From: Proteromonas lacertae
Taxonomy: Eukaryota; Sar; Bigyra; Opalinata; Proteromonadidae
Assembly (NCBI GenBank): GCA_002245135.1
Contig: NGBS01000296.1
Location: 1-64,000, forward strand
DNA: 64,000 nt
Direction: 5' to 3'
The notes beneath the pieces were generated by a model. It saw only the letters and a program-made list of their open reading frames with translations. It did not search any database and was not told the DNA's origin. A program made the position numbers and the translations under genes. Shown piece after piece: positions 1-9,300 of the stretch; within the stretch, counting starts at the first letter, position 1; every line of letters begins with the position of its first letter.

Positions 1-706
1 ATTCTATAGTATTTACTCTAGCAAAAGTAAGACCACTTTGAGGATGATTTGAATCATCTTCTGATATTTGTGTAAATATATTTTCCAGTATAGTTTGTAT
101 TTCACCTACAGTAGACATTTTTGTTATTTCACATAGTCTACTACGACTAAATATAGAAACTTCATCATCACTGTCAGTAGACTCATCAGGTATATAAATT
201 GAACGTACAATAAAGAAAAATTTTATCATATTCATAGTATCAGCTAGTTCATGTAATATATCTTTGATATCACTATTATTAACAAAATCATGATAACATT
301 GTTGTGGTGTACTGTAATTTCTATTATTATAATTGAAAACCCATTTCCTGGTAACACCTTGAGATGATTTATCAACTTCTCTAGCATCACGTATTCTATC
401 ATTAAATCTTTGATTTTGGTTAGGTTTTGGTAGGGAAGAAGGCATTAATCCACCAAAGAATGTATCACTGATTATTGGTATATCATTATTATATCTTTTT
501 TTATTTTGAATAGCATCTGTACTAAATAATGGCGCTAATCTTCGTTTTGGAGCTTCTTCTGGTGGTGTGGGTAGAGGTGGTGGTGGTTCATCTATATGTT
601 TATGTTTATGATGATGGCGATGCTTATGCTTATGATGTTTATTTTTATTAAAAGTTTGTTCTAGAAGTTTAAAAAATGCTTTTAAAAGCTTTTTATGTTT
701 GCTCAT
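1..706 (-). CDS. Hypothetical basic/His-rich protein, 3' part cut by window edge
   Basis: An uninterrupted reading frame starts at the ATG complementary to 704-706 and stays open to base 1, so about 235 N-terminal residues are visible and the C-terminus lies outside the window. A basic N-terminus (MSKHKKLLKAFFKLLEQ) is followed by a Lys/His-rich tract, a proline-rich stretch (DEPPPPLPTPPEE) and a later acidic patch (DESTDSDDE). I do not recognise a family. It is divergent from the gene at 867 across a 160-bp gap. Given the integrase 1 kb away and the run of similar compact, charged genes, it is probably cargo of the same mobile element; that is inference from context. Confidence 0.6.
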   Translation of the reverse strand, partial: MSKHKKLLKAFFKLLEQTFNKNKHHKHKHRHHHKHKHIDEPPPPLPTPPEEAPKRRLAPLFSTDAIQNKKRYNNDIPIISDTFFGGLMPSSLPKPNQNQRFNDRIRDAREVDKSSQGVTRKWVFNYNNRNYSTPQQCYHDFVNNSDIKDILHELADTMNMIKFFFIVRSIYIPDESTDSDDEVSIFSRSRLCEITKMSTVGEIQTILENIFTQISEDDSNHPQSGLTFARVNTIE

Positions 707-866
707 TATATAGACAGAATTCGCGAAATAAATCAAAAATGGAAATATGAAATTTGATTGGTCGGATGATTTGATTGGTCGACTTTAAAAATAAAAAGAA
801 ATTTTCATTTTCATTTTTCTTGACATTTTTTAATCATTTTTTATTTTCATCTCTCCCTTATATAAA

Positions 867-1634
867 ATGAGTAACGAAACACCCTATGAAGCTACAGATG
901 TAGAATTCAGTGATTACTACAAGAATCCAAAGTTATGTAACAAGTGGATTATTAAAGGAACTGTTGAGAGTATTACAGTTAAGCCTACTAAAACTAGTCA
1001 ATATGTATTGATTACTTTTGTTCATGATTTGGATCATAAAGTTGTAATTAATAATGGAAGAGATTTTGAAACATATTCAGCTGATGAAGTGAAATATGTA
1101 TTGAAACAAATTTATGATAGAAACGAGAATGACTTTATAGAAAAAATCATTCGTGGATATTTGATTAGTGTAGGATGTAGAGAACCTCAACATGGTATTA
1201 AATACTTCCACAATTTCAATTCTATTATGATATGGGATAATAGTAACTATAGAGTTCCATCTGATGTTGATGTTGGTAGTAAAATTGCTGTAAGTGTTGT
1301 TGATAATCAAATCTCTATTAAGAGTAATGGTACTCAAAACTTTGTTAATCATAGAGTTTGTAGTGATATTGTTGGTTATGATGAAAATCCTGATTTAGCT
1401 ACAACTATTAGAAGAAGTAATGAGAAGAAAATTAAGAAAGAACAAGCTAATCAAAACAAATTTGTTTCACCTCCAAGAATTAAGAGAACTAAGATAGAAG
1501 ATAGTGATTTAATTAGTACTCGTAGACCATTCCCTGCTAAGAAAGTAATTAGTAATGGTTTTATTAGTGCTGCTAAGTCTATTAACTTTGGTAACGCTTT
1601 AAGTGATAAGGATTTGGGAGAGGTAGAAGAATGA
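867..1634 (+). CDS. Hypothetical 255-aa protein, possibly nucleic-acid binding
   Basis: The frame runs intact from an ATG that sits one base after a TATATAAA box (859-866), so the box may be a core promoter with an almost absent 5' UTR. Residues 25-120 alternate hydrophobic strands and charged turns (WIIKGTVESITVK, YVLITFVHDLD), which could be a small beta-barrel such as an OB fold. The C-terminal third is basic and looks like a nuclear localisation region (KKIKKEQ, PPRIKRTK). No catalytic motif is visible. It lies 67 bp upstream of the integrase on the same strand and probably belongs to the same element. The function is unknown and the OB-fold idea is only a guess. Confidence 0.6.
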   Translation: MSNETPYEATDVEFSDYYKNPKLCNKWIIKGTVESITVKPTKTSQYVLITFVHDLDHKVVINNGRDFETYSADEVKYVLKQIYDRNENDFIEKIIRGYLISVGCREPQHGIKYFHNFNSIMIWDNSNYRVPSDVDVGSKIAVSVVDNQISIKSNGTQNFVNHRVCSDIVGYDENPDLATTIRRSNEKKIKKEQANQNKFVSPPRIKRTKIEDSDLISTRRPFPAKKVISNGFISAAKSINFGNALSDKDLGEVEE

Positions 1635-1701
1635 TTTAATTATATTTTAATTCATTAATTCTTTAAATATATATCATTCATATTTTTTATATATTGTTTG
1701 A

Positions 1702-2862
1702 ATGTCACTACAAGATAAAATAAATGAGTTATACAAAACATATGGTTATTTAAACAAACGAGACTTTATTAATTTCTCTGTAAATGAACTTGAGAATAAC
1801 TTTAAAAAATCTGACATTAAAAAAGCTAGTAGTGAACTTGTAGAGTCTAAACCAGATTATCAAATCACTGCAACTAAAAGGAATAGAATTAAATATGAAA
1901 TTGAAAAGTTACCTGGGTCATATCAAATAGATTTGGTGTTTTTCAACAATACAAAAGTTCCATTTTTGTTAATTATAGAAGTTGTTAGTCGTAAGTGTTG
2001 GATATATTATGTTAAATCTAAATCAGAAAATGATGTATATCCAGTGTTTGAAAAATGGTTTTATCAGGGTATGCAACCTAAGGATGAAAACGCTCGTTTT
2101 GTAGGAAGTATATTGTCAGATGAAGAGTCTGGTATTATCTATGGTAAGAAATTTTTAGATTTGTTTAACAAAAATCATATACGATTTATACTTAAAGAAC
2201 GTAATGAACATAATATAATGAAAATATTGGATCGATGTGTGAGAACTATTAAAGATATGTTTTATAGAAAAATTAATACATTTTCTGATGAAGAATTTGA
2301 TAAAATTAACAATATTGAATCATTGTGTAATATAGTATATACTGTTGTAGATGATTACAATGCAAAACCACATTCTGCACTCAATAATCTAACTCCAAAT
2401 GAAGTATTCAATGATTTTGAAGTCCAAGATAGATTGTATAAAGAATCCCATGCTAGAAACTTAAAGAAGCGTAAAAGTGATACTCATTTTAAAGCTGATG
2501 ATTATGTCAGAATAAAGGAACGTAGAGATAACAAACTTCAAAAAACTACTTATTATACTGATAAAGTATACCAAATACACAAAGTTGGTCCGTTTTCATA
2601 TTCTGTTAAGAACTTGGATGGAACAATACCTAAAGAATTCAATCCTAGAGATATAGGTTCATATAGATTCAAATCTCATGAAATTAAAAGAGTACCAGTT
2701 AATAGTATTACAACAAATGGCAAGTTTAGATTAAGACAAATTCATAGTATAAATAATGAAGCACAACCTATAGAACCAGATATTCAACCAGTACCAGAAG
2801 GTAGAAAAAGTAGATATGGTAGAGTATATAAGAAAAATTCGCTATTTAATGATTTCGTATAA
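1702..2862 (+). CDS. Polinton/Maverick-like rve integrase
   Basis: This 386-aa protein has the retroviral-type (rve) integrase layout. An RNase H-like core carries Asp77 (SYQIDLVFF) and Asp140 (ILSDEESG), with the third acidic position at residue 177 in the segment KILDRCVRTIKDM. In most integrases that third position is Glu within a VERFNRT-like helix; here it is Asp, giving D-D-D with 36 residues between the last two. A downstream segment (DDYVRIKERRDNKLQKT, then VYQIHKVGPFSYSVKNLDG) looks like the C-terminal SH3/chromo-like DNA-binding domain of Polinton integrases. No upstream HHCC zinc finger is seen. No DNA polymerase B, packaging ATPase or protease gene is present, so this is a fragment or a different integrase-bearing element. 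Confidence 0.8.
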   Translation: MSLQDKINELYKTYGYLNKRDFINFSVNELENNFKKSDIKKASSELVESKPDYQITATKRNRIKYEIEKLPGSYQIDLVFFNNTKVPFLLIIEVVSRKCWIYYVKSKSENDVYPVFEKWFYQGMQPKDENARFVGSILSDEESGIIYGKKFLDLFNKNHIRFILKERNEHNIMKILDRCVRTIKDMFYRKINTFSDEEFDKINNIESLCNIVYTVVDDYNAKPHSALNNLTPNEVFNDFEVQDRLYKESHARNLKKRKSDTHFKADDYVRIKERRDNKLQKTTYYTDKVYQIHKVGPFSYSVKNLDGTIPKEFNPRDIGSYRFKSHEIKRVPVNSITTNGKFRLRQIHSINNEAQPIEPDIQPVPEGRKSRYGRVYKKNSLFNDFV

Positions 2863-3000
2863 TTTTTATGTTTTTTATTTATGTTATTTTTTTACATATT
2901 AAACAAACACCAATTTTTATCAAAGTAATGAATTCAAAGTGCTTTTTCAAGTATATGGATTAAAGCATAAACCAGACAAATTTAAAGTATATATTAATAC

Positions 3001-4167
3001 TTATAAGTTCTTCATTATCTTCTCAAACTCTTCAGCTTTCTTTCTTTTCTCTTCTTCTATTCTCTTCTTAAACTCTTCTTCCATCTTCTTTTCTAATTCA
3101 TCGTTTTCTTTTTTCATCTTTTCTTCCATTTGTCTCTTTTGTTCTAATACCCATTTCTTTCTTAACTCTTCTTGTTGTCTCATATTCTCTTCTTCTTGAA
3201 GCATTCTAATAACGACTAATTCTTCTTTTCTTTTCTTTTCTGCTTCTTCTTGTTTTCTTTTTCTCTCTGCTTCTTCTTGTACTTTTCTAACTCTTTCTTC
3301 TTCTTGTTGTTTTTTCTTTTTTTCTTCATCTTCTTGTTTCTTTCTCTCTGCATCTTGATGTTTAATTTTCTCTTCTATCTCTTTTTGTTTTTCTTCATCT
3401 TTTTTAGTTAATTCAGCATTAAAATATTTCAATTCAGCATCCAGCATATCAATATCAGTAACATCAAGAAGTGTAGTATCAGACCTTGGTGACATTGGAG
3501 GTGTAAAGGTAGGACTTTGGCTACTTAATAAATCATCAGCAGATGTTCTTGATTCAGTATCTTTCACAATTATACCCATTGGTTCATCAACAAAATCAGA
3601 ATCCTTAACAATCTTTCTTTTCTTTAAATGAATTAATTCATCATCACTATCAATAACTGCTTTTGTTTTAGGTTTCTTTACAGTATCAGTTCTTCTTTTA
3701 TAAACTCTTTTAGGTTTTTGAGGTACAGTTGGTGGTGGTGGTTCTTGTTGTTGTTGTTGTTTTAACTGAGGTTGAATAAAAGGTTTAATCGGTTTTACAT
3801 TTGGTTTTACTATACTCTTCATCTCATCGTCACTAAAGTATAAATTCATATACTCATTTTGATCTAATGTCTCTAGATGTTTAATGGGAATTAACTTCTG
3901 ATTATCAAACTTACATGAAAAGCAATAATAAACTGCTGTAGCTGACTTCTCTAATTCGATATAGTTGAATTGTGGTGGATTTTGTTTCTTCTTTGATTTT
4001 TTGCTGTCATCATAAGCCAAACTTTGAATATACATTTCGTCGCAAAATGTCTTTAAATGCTGGATGTTACGACTCACTTTCTGATAGAACTCATAAGCCT
4101 GTCCCTTTAATGGAAGCTGGGAGCATAATTCTGAATTGGTTGGTTGTTTGACTCTGTCTGCTGGCAT
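3001..4167 (-). CDS. Charged coiled-coil protein of the putative element
   Basis: The 388-aa frame starts MPADRVKQPTNSELC. Residues 1-125 form a mixed alpha/beta-looking region (YEFYQKVSRNIQHLKTF, SATAVYYCFSCKF). A Gln/Pro-rich linker (KQQQQQEPPPPTVPQKP) and a basic stretch (KRVYKRRTDTVKKPKTK) follow. Residues about 245-388 are an almost continuous Glu/Lys coiled coil with repeated EEAERKRKQEE-like heptads. I recognise no family. It converges on the integrase with 138 bp between the stop codons. The long open frame on the opposite strand near 2939-3199 is a shadow of the Glu/Lys codons. Confidence 0.6.
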   Translation of the reverse strand: MPADRVKQPTNSELCSQLPLKGQAYEFYQKVSRNIQHLKTFCDEMYIQSLAYDDSKKSKKKQNPPQFNYIELEKSATAVYYCFSCKFDNQKLIPIKHLETLDQNEYMNLYFSDDEMKSIVKPNVKPIKPFIQPQLKQQQQQEPPPPTVPQKPKRVYKRRTDTVKKPKTKAVIDSDDELIHLKKRKIVKDSDFVDEPMGIIVKDTESRTSADDLLSSQSPTFTPPMSPRSDTTLLDVTDIDMLDAELKYFNAELTKKDEEKQKEIEEKIKHQDAERKKQEDEEKKKKQQEEERVRKVQEEAERKRKQEEAEKKRKEELVVIRMLQEEENMRQQEELRKKWVLEQKRQMEEKMKKENDELEKKMEEEFKKRIEEEKRKKAEEFEKIMKNL

Positions 4168-4346
4168 TTTTGATTGAATGATTGAATAATTAATTTTCTA
4201 TTAAAGTAAAAAAATGAAAAAAATAAAATACTGAAAATGAGTAAGAAAAGTGTGAATGAAAAAAACGGTTTTTCTTTATGTAATATTTAAGGGGGTACAA
4301 AAAATAACTTTCAAAAATCAAATACGAAAAAAGTCTATATATAAAA

Positions 4347-4730
4347 TTAAATATTTATGATTGGTTTTTGAATTTCAATCTCAGGTTTATTAATAGGAAT
4401 AATTTCTATTTCTGTTTCTAATTGCTCTTCATCTTCATTATCACTAACATTTCTAGAATTTATTCTACTATTTTCAGGTGTTAAAGTAAATGGAATAGCA
4501 GAAACAATAGTAGATTTTCTTAATGCTAATTGAACAGCAGGTTCTGGCTCAGCTAATATTTCACTTAATTCTGGAGGACAGGCTTTATGATAACACCACG
4601 CACATATTCTCTTGCATTTATAAAGAACCCATAGAACTACACAACCTAATAAAATATACAGTTCTTGTTTCAAACCATTTAAAGTATCTTTCATATCACC
4701 TAACATAACTATAGATGTATTATATGGCAT
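4347..4730 (-). CDS. Small single-pass membrane protein, unknown
   Basis: A 127-aa frame with one strong hydrophobic helix near residues 22-37 (ELYILLGCVVLWVLY), followed by a cysteine-rich basic stretch (CKRICAWCYHKAC) and an acidic, probably disordered C-terminal half (NEDEEQLETEIEIIP). The first ATG is used here; a second ATG nine codons in (MLGDMKD) would keep the membrane helix. It is spaced 64 bp from the gene that follows it on the same strand. Small membrane proteins are common cargo in Polinton-like elements and viruses, but I see no homology that identifies this one. Confidence 0.5.
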   Translation of the reverse strand: MPYNTSIVMLGDMKDTLNGLKQELYILLGCVVLWVLYKCKRICAWCYHKACPPELSEILAEPEPAVQLALRKSTIVSAIPFTLTPENSRINSRNVSDNEDEEQLETEIEIIPINKPEIEIQKPIINI

Positions 4731-4794
4731 ATTATGTGAAATTATTTATATATAAAAACGCATAGAAATATAAAAATGAATTTTAAACCAAAAG

Positions 4795-5382
4795 TTAATT
4801 AATTATACAAGTAGGTGATGTAGTTAGATCTACTGTAGCTACCCCCGGGATAGAACTTGTAGATGTTTCTACTTTAGCAATATCTACCTTTGGTCGACCC
4901 TCGGCGGTAGAACTACTCTCTACTTTACGCTTCTTATCTTCTCCACTATTATCACTTCCTTTCTTTACTTCTTCATATCTTCTCTTCTTCTTATTTCTAC
5001 ACTCTGTACAAGATTTATAGAATACACCTTCACTCTTATAACCAAATTCATCATTAGCTTTCTTCTTACCACAAGTACTGCATATCTGTGAATCTGGATC
5101 TGACTTTGTTATATCCTTTCTTTTTTTAGATTTAGATTCACTTTGTTTTTCTTCCTTCACTTTTTCTTCTTCTTCCATTGTTATATCAATATCATCACCT
5201 GGTTGTTCACTCCATTCTGGATCATCTTCATACTCTTCAATCACAGAATACATACCATCCAACATATCCTTAAATACTTTAATGATTAATGATTTTACTT
5301 CAGATATATCATTCTCATACATTTCACCTTTTTGTAAGTGTTCTTCAATATTAGCATCCAATTCGTTTTGTATATCACTCAT
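4795..5382 (-). CDS. Acidic protein with a four-cysteine zinc-ribbon-like motif
   Basis: This 195-aa protein has an acidic helical N-terminal half (DDPEWSEQPGDDIDI), a Lys-rich linker, then CSTCGKKKANDEFGYK followed by YKSCTECRNKKKRRYE. The CxxC-x18-CxxC arrangement with a conserved Phe and Tyr between the pairs resembles the small zinc ribbon found in many large DNA viruses and mobile elements next to nucleases. No nuclease domain follows here. The C-terminus is Ser/Thr-rich and probably disordered. A role in nucleic-acid binding is inferred from the zinc motif only. Confidence 0.55.
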   Translation of the reverse strand: MSDIQNELDANIEEHLQKGEMYENDISEVKSLIIKVFKDMLDGMYSVIEEYEDDPEWSEQPGDDIDITMEEEEKVKEEKQSESKSKKRKDITKSDPDSQICSTCGKKKANDEFGYKSEGVFYKSCTECRNKKKRRYEEVKKGSDNSGEDKKRKVESSSTAEGRPKVDIAKVETSTSSIPGVATVDLTTSPTCIIN

Positions 5383-5509
5383 TTTAATTTATGTAGATTA
5401 TTTCAAAAATCGCAAGAAATTTATGAATGAAAAGAATTATGTAATATTATGTTTATTTCTATTCAACCAATCAAAAAACAAAATTCAATTAAAACCAATG
5501 ATTTAAGAA

Positions 5510-5863
5510 TTAGTTATGAAATCTTAGTCTTTCTTCAATGATGTTTTTTTCATCAATACCATAACGCTTTAACATCTTTGTTTTTCTGCGCTCTTCTTCA
5601 GGATCAATCCATTTTCTAGGGCGTATAGTTGCTTGTGCTACTCTAGTTGGTTTATGAATTGCACGCCATTCTTCATACTTTCTGTCATCCTCATCAGCTG
5701 TATCAGAAGTATACCACATTACTACTGGAGGTGATGGCGGTGGTGGTTGAGCTACTATTCTAGCTACTTCACTTTCAATGATTGCATAGATTCTTTCAAA
5801 TTCTTCATCTTCTCGCTTATTTCTATCTTCTATATTAACATTCTCGATCCAAATTCTTGACAT
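5510..5863 (-). CDS. Small hypothetical protein, unknown
   Basis: I use the ATG giving MSRIWIENVNIEDRN (117 aa). An upstream in-frame ATG at 5923 would add 20 hydrophobic residues but lies in an AT-rich leader. The protein is highly charged, with a proline run (QPPPPSPPVV) in the middle and a basic Arg/Lys-rich C-terminal third. No domain is recognised. It is the last gene before the structured island at 6005-6140, and the style of the sequence matches the other small genes to its left. Confidence 0.45.
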   Translation of the reverse strand: MSRIWIENVNIEDRNKREDEEFERIYAIIESEVARIVAQPPPPSPPVVMWYTSDTADEDDRKYEEWRAIHKPTRVAQATIRPRKWIDPEEERRKTKMLKRYGIDEKNIIEERLRFHN

Positions 5864-6004
5864 TCTTTTGAAATTATGATTGATAAATAACAATAAGAAA
5901 AAGTTAAATGAAATTATATACAAAAAACAAAAGAAAAAATTTTAACCCATAAAATTACTCATACACTAAAATATATAAAGAAATTTAAACTCAACACTTG
6001 CTCC

Positions 6005-6140
6005 AGTATAACCCGTACCAAAAACTAATTTACACTCAAATCGCTTATTCTTACCTGTAGAAGGCACCTAAGAATAGTCTGGTACGGGTTACCCACCTAC
6101 AGTGATATTCTTACGGTTATACATATATAGAATTTTTGTT
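6005..6140. other. Non-coding structured island with nested inverted repeats
   Basis: The gap 5924-6318 has no gene. Inside it lies a locally GC-richer patch with three nested perfect inverted repeats: TAACCCGTACC at 6009-6019 with GGTACGGGTTA at 6081-6091, ATTCTTA at 6047-6053 with TAAGAAT at 6069-6075, and CTGTAG at 6055-6060 with CTACAG at 6096-6101. The 6050-6057 segment reads CTTACCTG, as in the 5' end of U1 snRNA, and AATTTTTG, an Sm-site-like string, lies near 6131. It could be a small RNA gene, an element terminus or a short palindromic repeat. I cannot choose between these from one copy. Confidence 0.35.
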
Positions 6141-6318
6141 TTATTGAAGTGTTATTGAGAAAAAAAAGTAATGCCAAAATATTAGTATTAAGTGAATAAT
6201 ATTTTCACATTATGCAGTGTAATAACTCTACTACAATCAATTTAACTGTAAATATCATATATAGGGATGTTAAGATGAATGTAACGAACTGAAACGACTA
6301 TATTTAAATTATTTTAAA

Positions 6319-9300
6319 ATGAGTTTTGATGTTAGGCATATTATAATCTTCACATTATTTATTCCATTTATAATTTCTTACAGTGTAGATATTTATTGTC
6401 CTTTATCATCTCAGTTTAAGTCAGACTGTGCCAATTTTTTCTCAAAGACGTATTTGAAGGTAGAAAATATTTCATTAAATATAATATCAAATGAGGCTGA
6501 TATACAAAACAAAATTGTGATTGATTTGGATGGATCACTGCTATCTGATCAGACTAAGGGTTTTGTCATTTTTAAACCAGTTTTCACTTATGATTATATA
6601 TGTGACAATCTAATATATTACTCTTCTAGCATCACAAAGTCAGTAATTAATCGTATTTTGTTTTTTATTAATTATTTATAGTAATTGAAATGCTATATAA
6701 GGAAAGACGAAAAGAATATATTATATTAAGTGAAAATAAAGCAGAAAAATTCAAAGAATCGTTAGTTAGTTACTTGAATCTTCTTAATTTATCCAAATTG
6801 AAAGTGATTCAAACAGATGATCCATCTAGTGTTGATATTATAAACCAAATTCCAACTATTGCAAATCCAAATGAAGTGTCAATGTTGCTATTTTATAGTA
6901 AACCATCAATAATAACATCATTTTTAAGTAAGGCAGAAATAACCGCTTTAAAGAATGATGGTGTAAAAATCATCTCATTTGGAGTTATTGATGAATTTAC
7001 TACTGTTTCAAATAAAGCAGTATATGAGAATACGTATTCAGTTAATGGTTATTTCCAATCATTACAAGATCAAAAAGATTCATTTAATATTGATAATGAT
7101 GTTTATTTCATATCGTATATATTATTATTATTATTATTATTATTATTAGATATGTGATGTTGAAGTATTTAGATAGTTCATTTGTAGGTAGTAATATATT
7201 GAATTCACAATCATTTATTAGCTTAAAAGGAAGTCATTTTAATGTTATTTACAATAATGTTCAATATTCAATGAGCGAATCAAATGTTATACAAAGGACA
7301 ATGTATATTGGAAAAATAGATAGTGATGGTAAAGTAAACGACATAATTGATCTTTATTCAAATACATATGATAATAATCCATATACATTGTTTACTGATA
7401 GAAATTTTACTATTTGTAAAGATTCAGAGTTGGTTAATGATGATAATAATGTAGTGAGAATTGGATTTATTAGTTCTTTGACATTTAAAGATAGATATGT
7501 ATATGAAGTATATCGTGGAATGTTATTTTCGTTTAATGATTATCAACAAATTGTATTTTTATTTCATATTTTTCTATATATTGTTTAGAAATCAAATCCA
7601 AATAAAAGAGTATTGATGATTCTTCCTCCAATTAGTCAATTAGAAGATCAGATCGAATATTTAGTAAAGAATCATGTCTCTATTATTGTTTATTTCATGT
7701 ATACTGATATGTACGATTATATTAAGAATTGTATAATTGTTGATATATATTTATATATTTGAATAGTATTAAAAGATAAAAGTATTTTCGTAATAACATT
7801 TGGTTATAATTCAGGTCAGAATTGCATTATTAATACAGCACACGTTGGTTTAACACTTCCATCTGAGTTTACTTATTTAGAAATAATTCATACAAACACA
7901 AAATTATATCTGATATACTCCATTACAAGATATGGTTTTGAGAGTTATAATTATATAAAGAGATGTAGTGAAAATACAAATTTAGAGTTAATAGGTGGAT
8001 GTTCTGTTGATAAATCAAACTTGACAAACTGTTTGACTCAATTACAATCAGTATCAGGTGATTATATTGTATTAACAACATTAGGAAGTGAATTGAACAA
8101 GTTATTTATTAATAGTTACAGTCTTTCAAAAGATGTTATTATGTTGGATGTAATAATTGATGATTATGAAAGTATTAGTGGAATTAGTAGTAAAAATATT
8201 TATGCAATAACTCAATTAACACCTTATACAGTAGAACAATCGAAATTGTTGTTTAATAAATATGAAATGACATTTTACGAGTATTATAGCTCAATAACTG
8301 GTGAATTATTATCCATTCTATTTTCATTATCTGTTAAAGTAACTTCAGATACATTTTATTCAATGATTAATCATATATCAGAATCAACAATTCAATTTTC
8401 AAAACAACATTTTATCAGCGATTCTCTTTATTATGTTAAATTATTAGATAATGGTAAATATGAAAAGGATAGAATAGAATATTATAATATGTATCAACAA
8501 CCATTTGATTATTTCTATCTTTCTAATCATACTTATATATACTGTGACTGGAATAGTAGTGATTATTTAGGCCATTATCAAATTAAGTATATAATTATAA
8601 TAAATCCGCAAGTTTTTGGCTTACAAAGTTATTTAGATGCTGTAGTCGATCGATTAGAGTTTATTCATCATTTACCATACAAATTCAGGATATTTTCAAT
8701 GGATATTGATATATCAAATGAAATTAATTTTATGAGTAAAATTGAAGAGTTGATAACAACATACCATCCACTATTTTTAGGTGGGAAAACATCAAAAGAA
8801 AGGAAAATGATTAATAGAGTAATTACTGATATAGAAAAAATACATAAAGAAGAAGTAGAAGGTGTATTTCTATTTCATATATATCCTTATAATACAGATG
8901 AATGTTATACAAAAGTATTTCATTTGAACAGTCATATTTATATAAAGATATATGATAGTTTATATTATTTCATTAATAGAGGAGGAAAGAATTTTTATAT
9001 CATTAAAGATGAAGTAGATGAGGAAGAAAAGTATTATTTGGATAAACAGATGATAAGAATGAATGAAATATATAAATATTTGAATATTCACTTTAGTGTT
9101 ATTTATGTAAATAAAGACAAGATTGTTGATGATATTAAAGATATTAAACCAGATAATAATGATGTTGTGTATATCTATTTCAATAAACTAAATGTATCTG
9201 ATATACTGAATGAATTTCAAAACAAAGGTATTAATTCATCAAATTGTGATATAATCCTGTTGAATTATTTTAATCAGAATTTTTACAATTCAACAGAATA

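Noticed and set aside
2939-3199. An 86-aa Phe/Ser-rich frame on the plus strand
   Set aside because: It is the complement of Glu/Lys-rich coiled-coil codons of the gene at 3001-4167; similar shadows occur opposite the kinesin and dynein genes.
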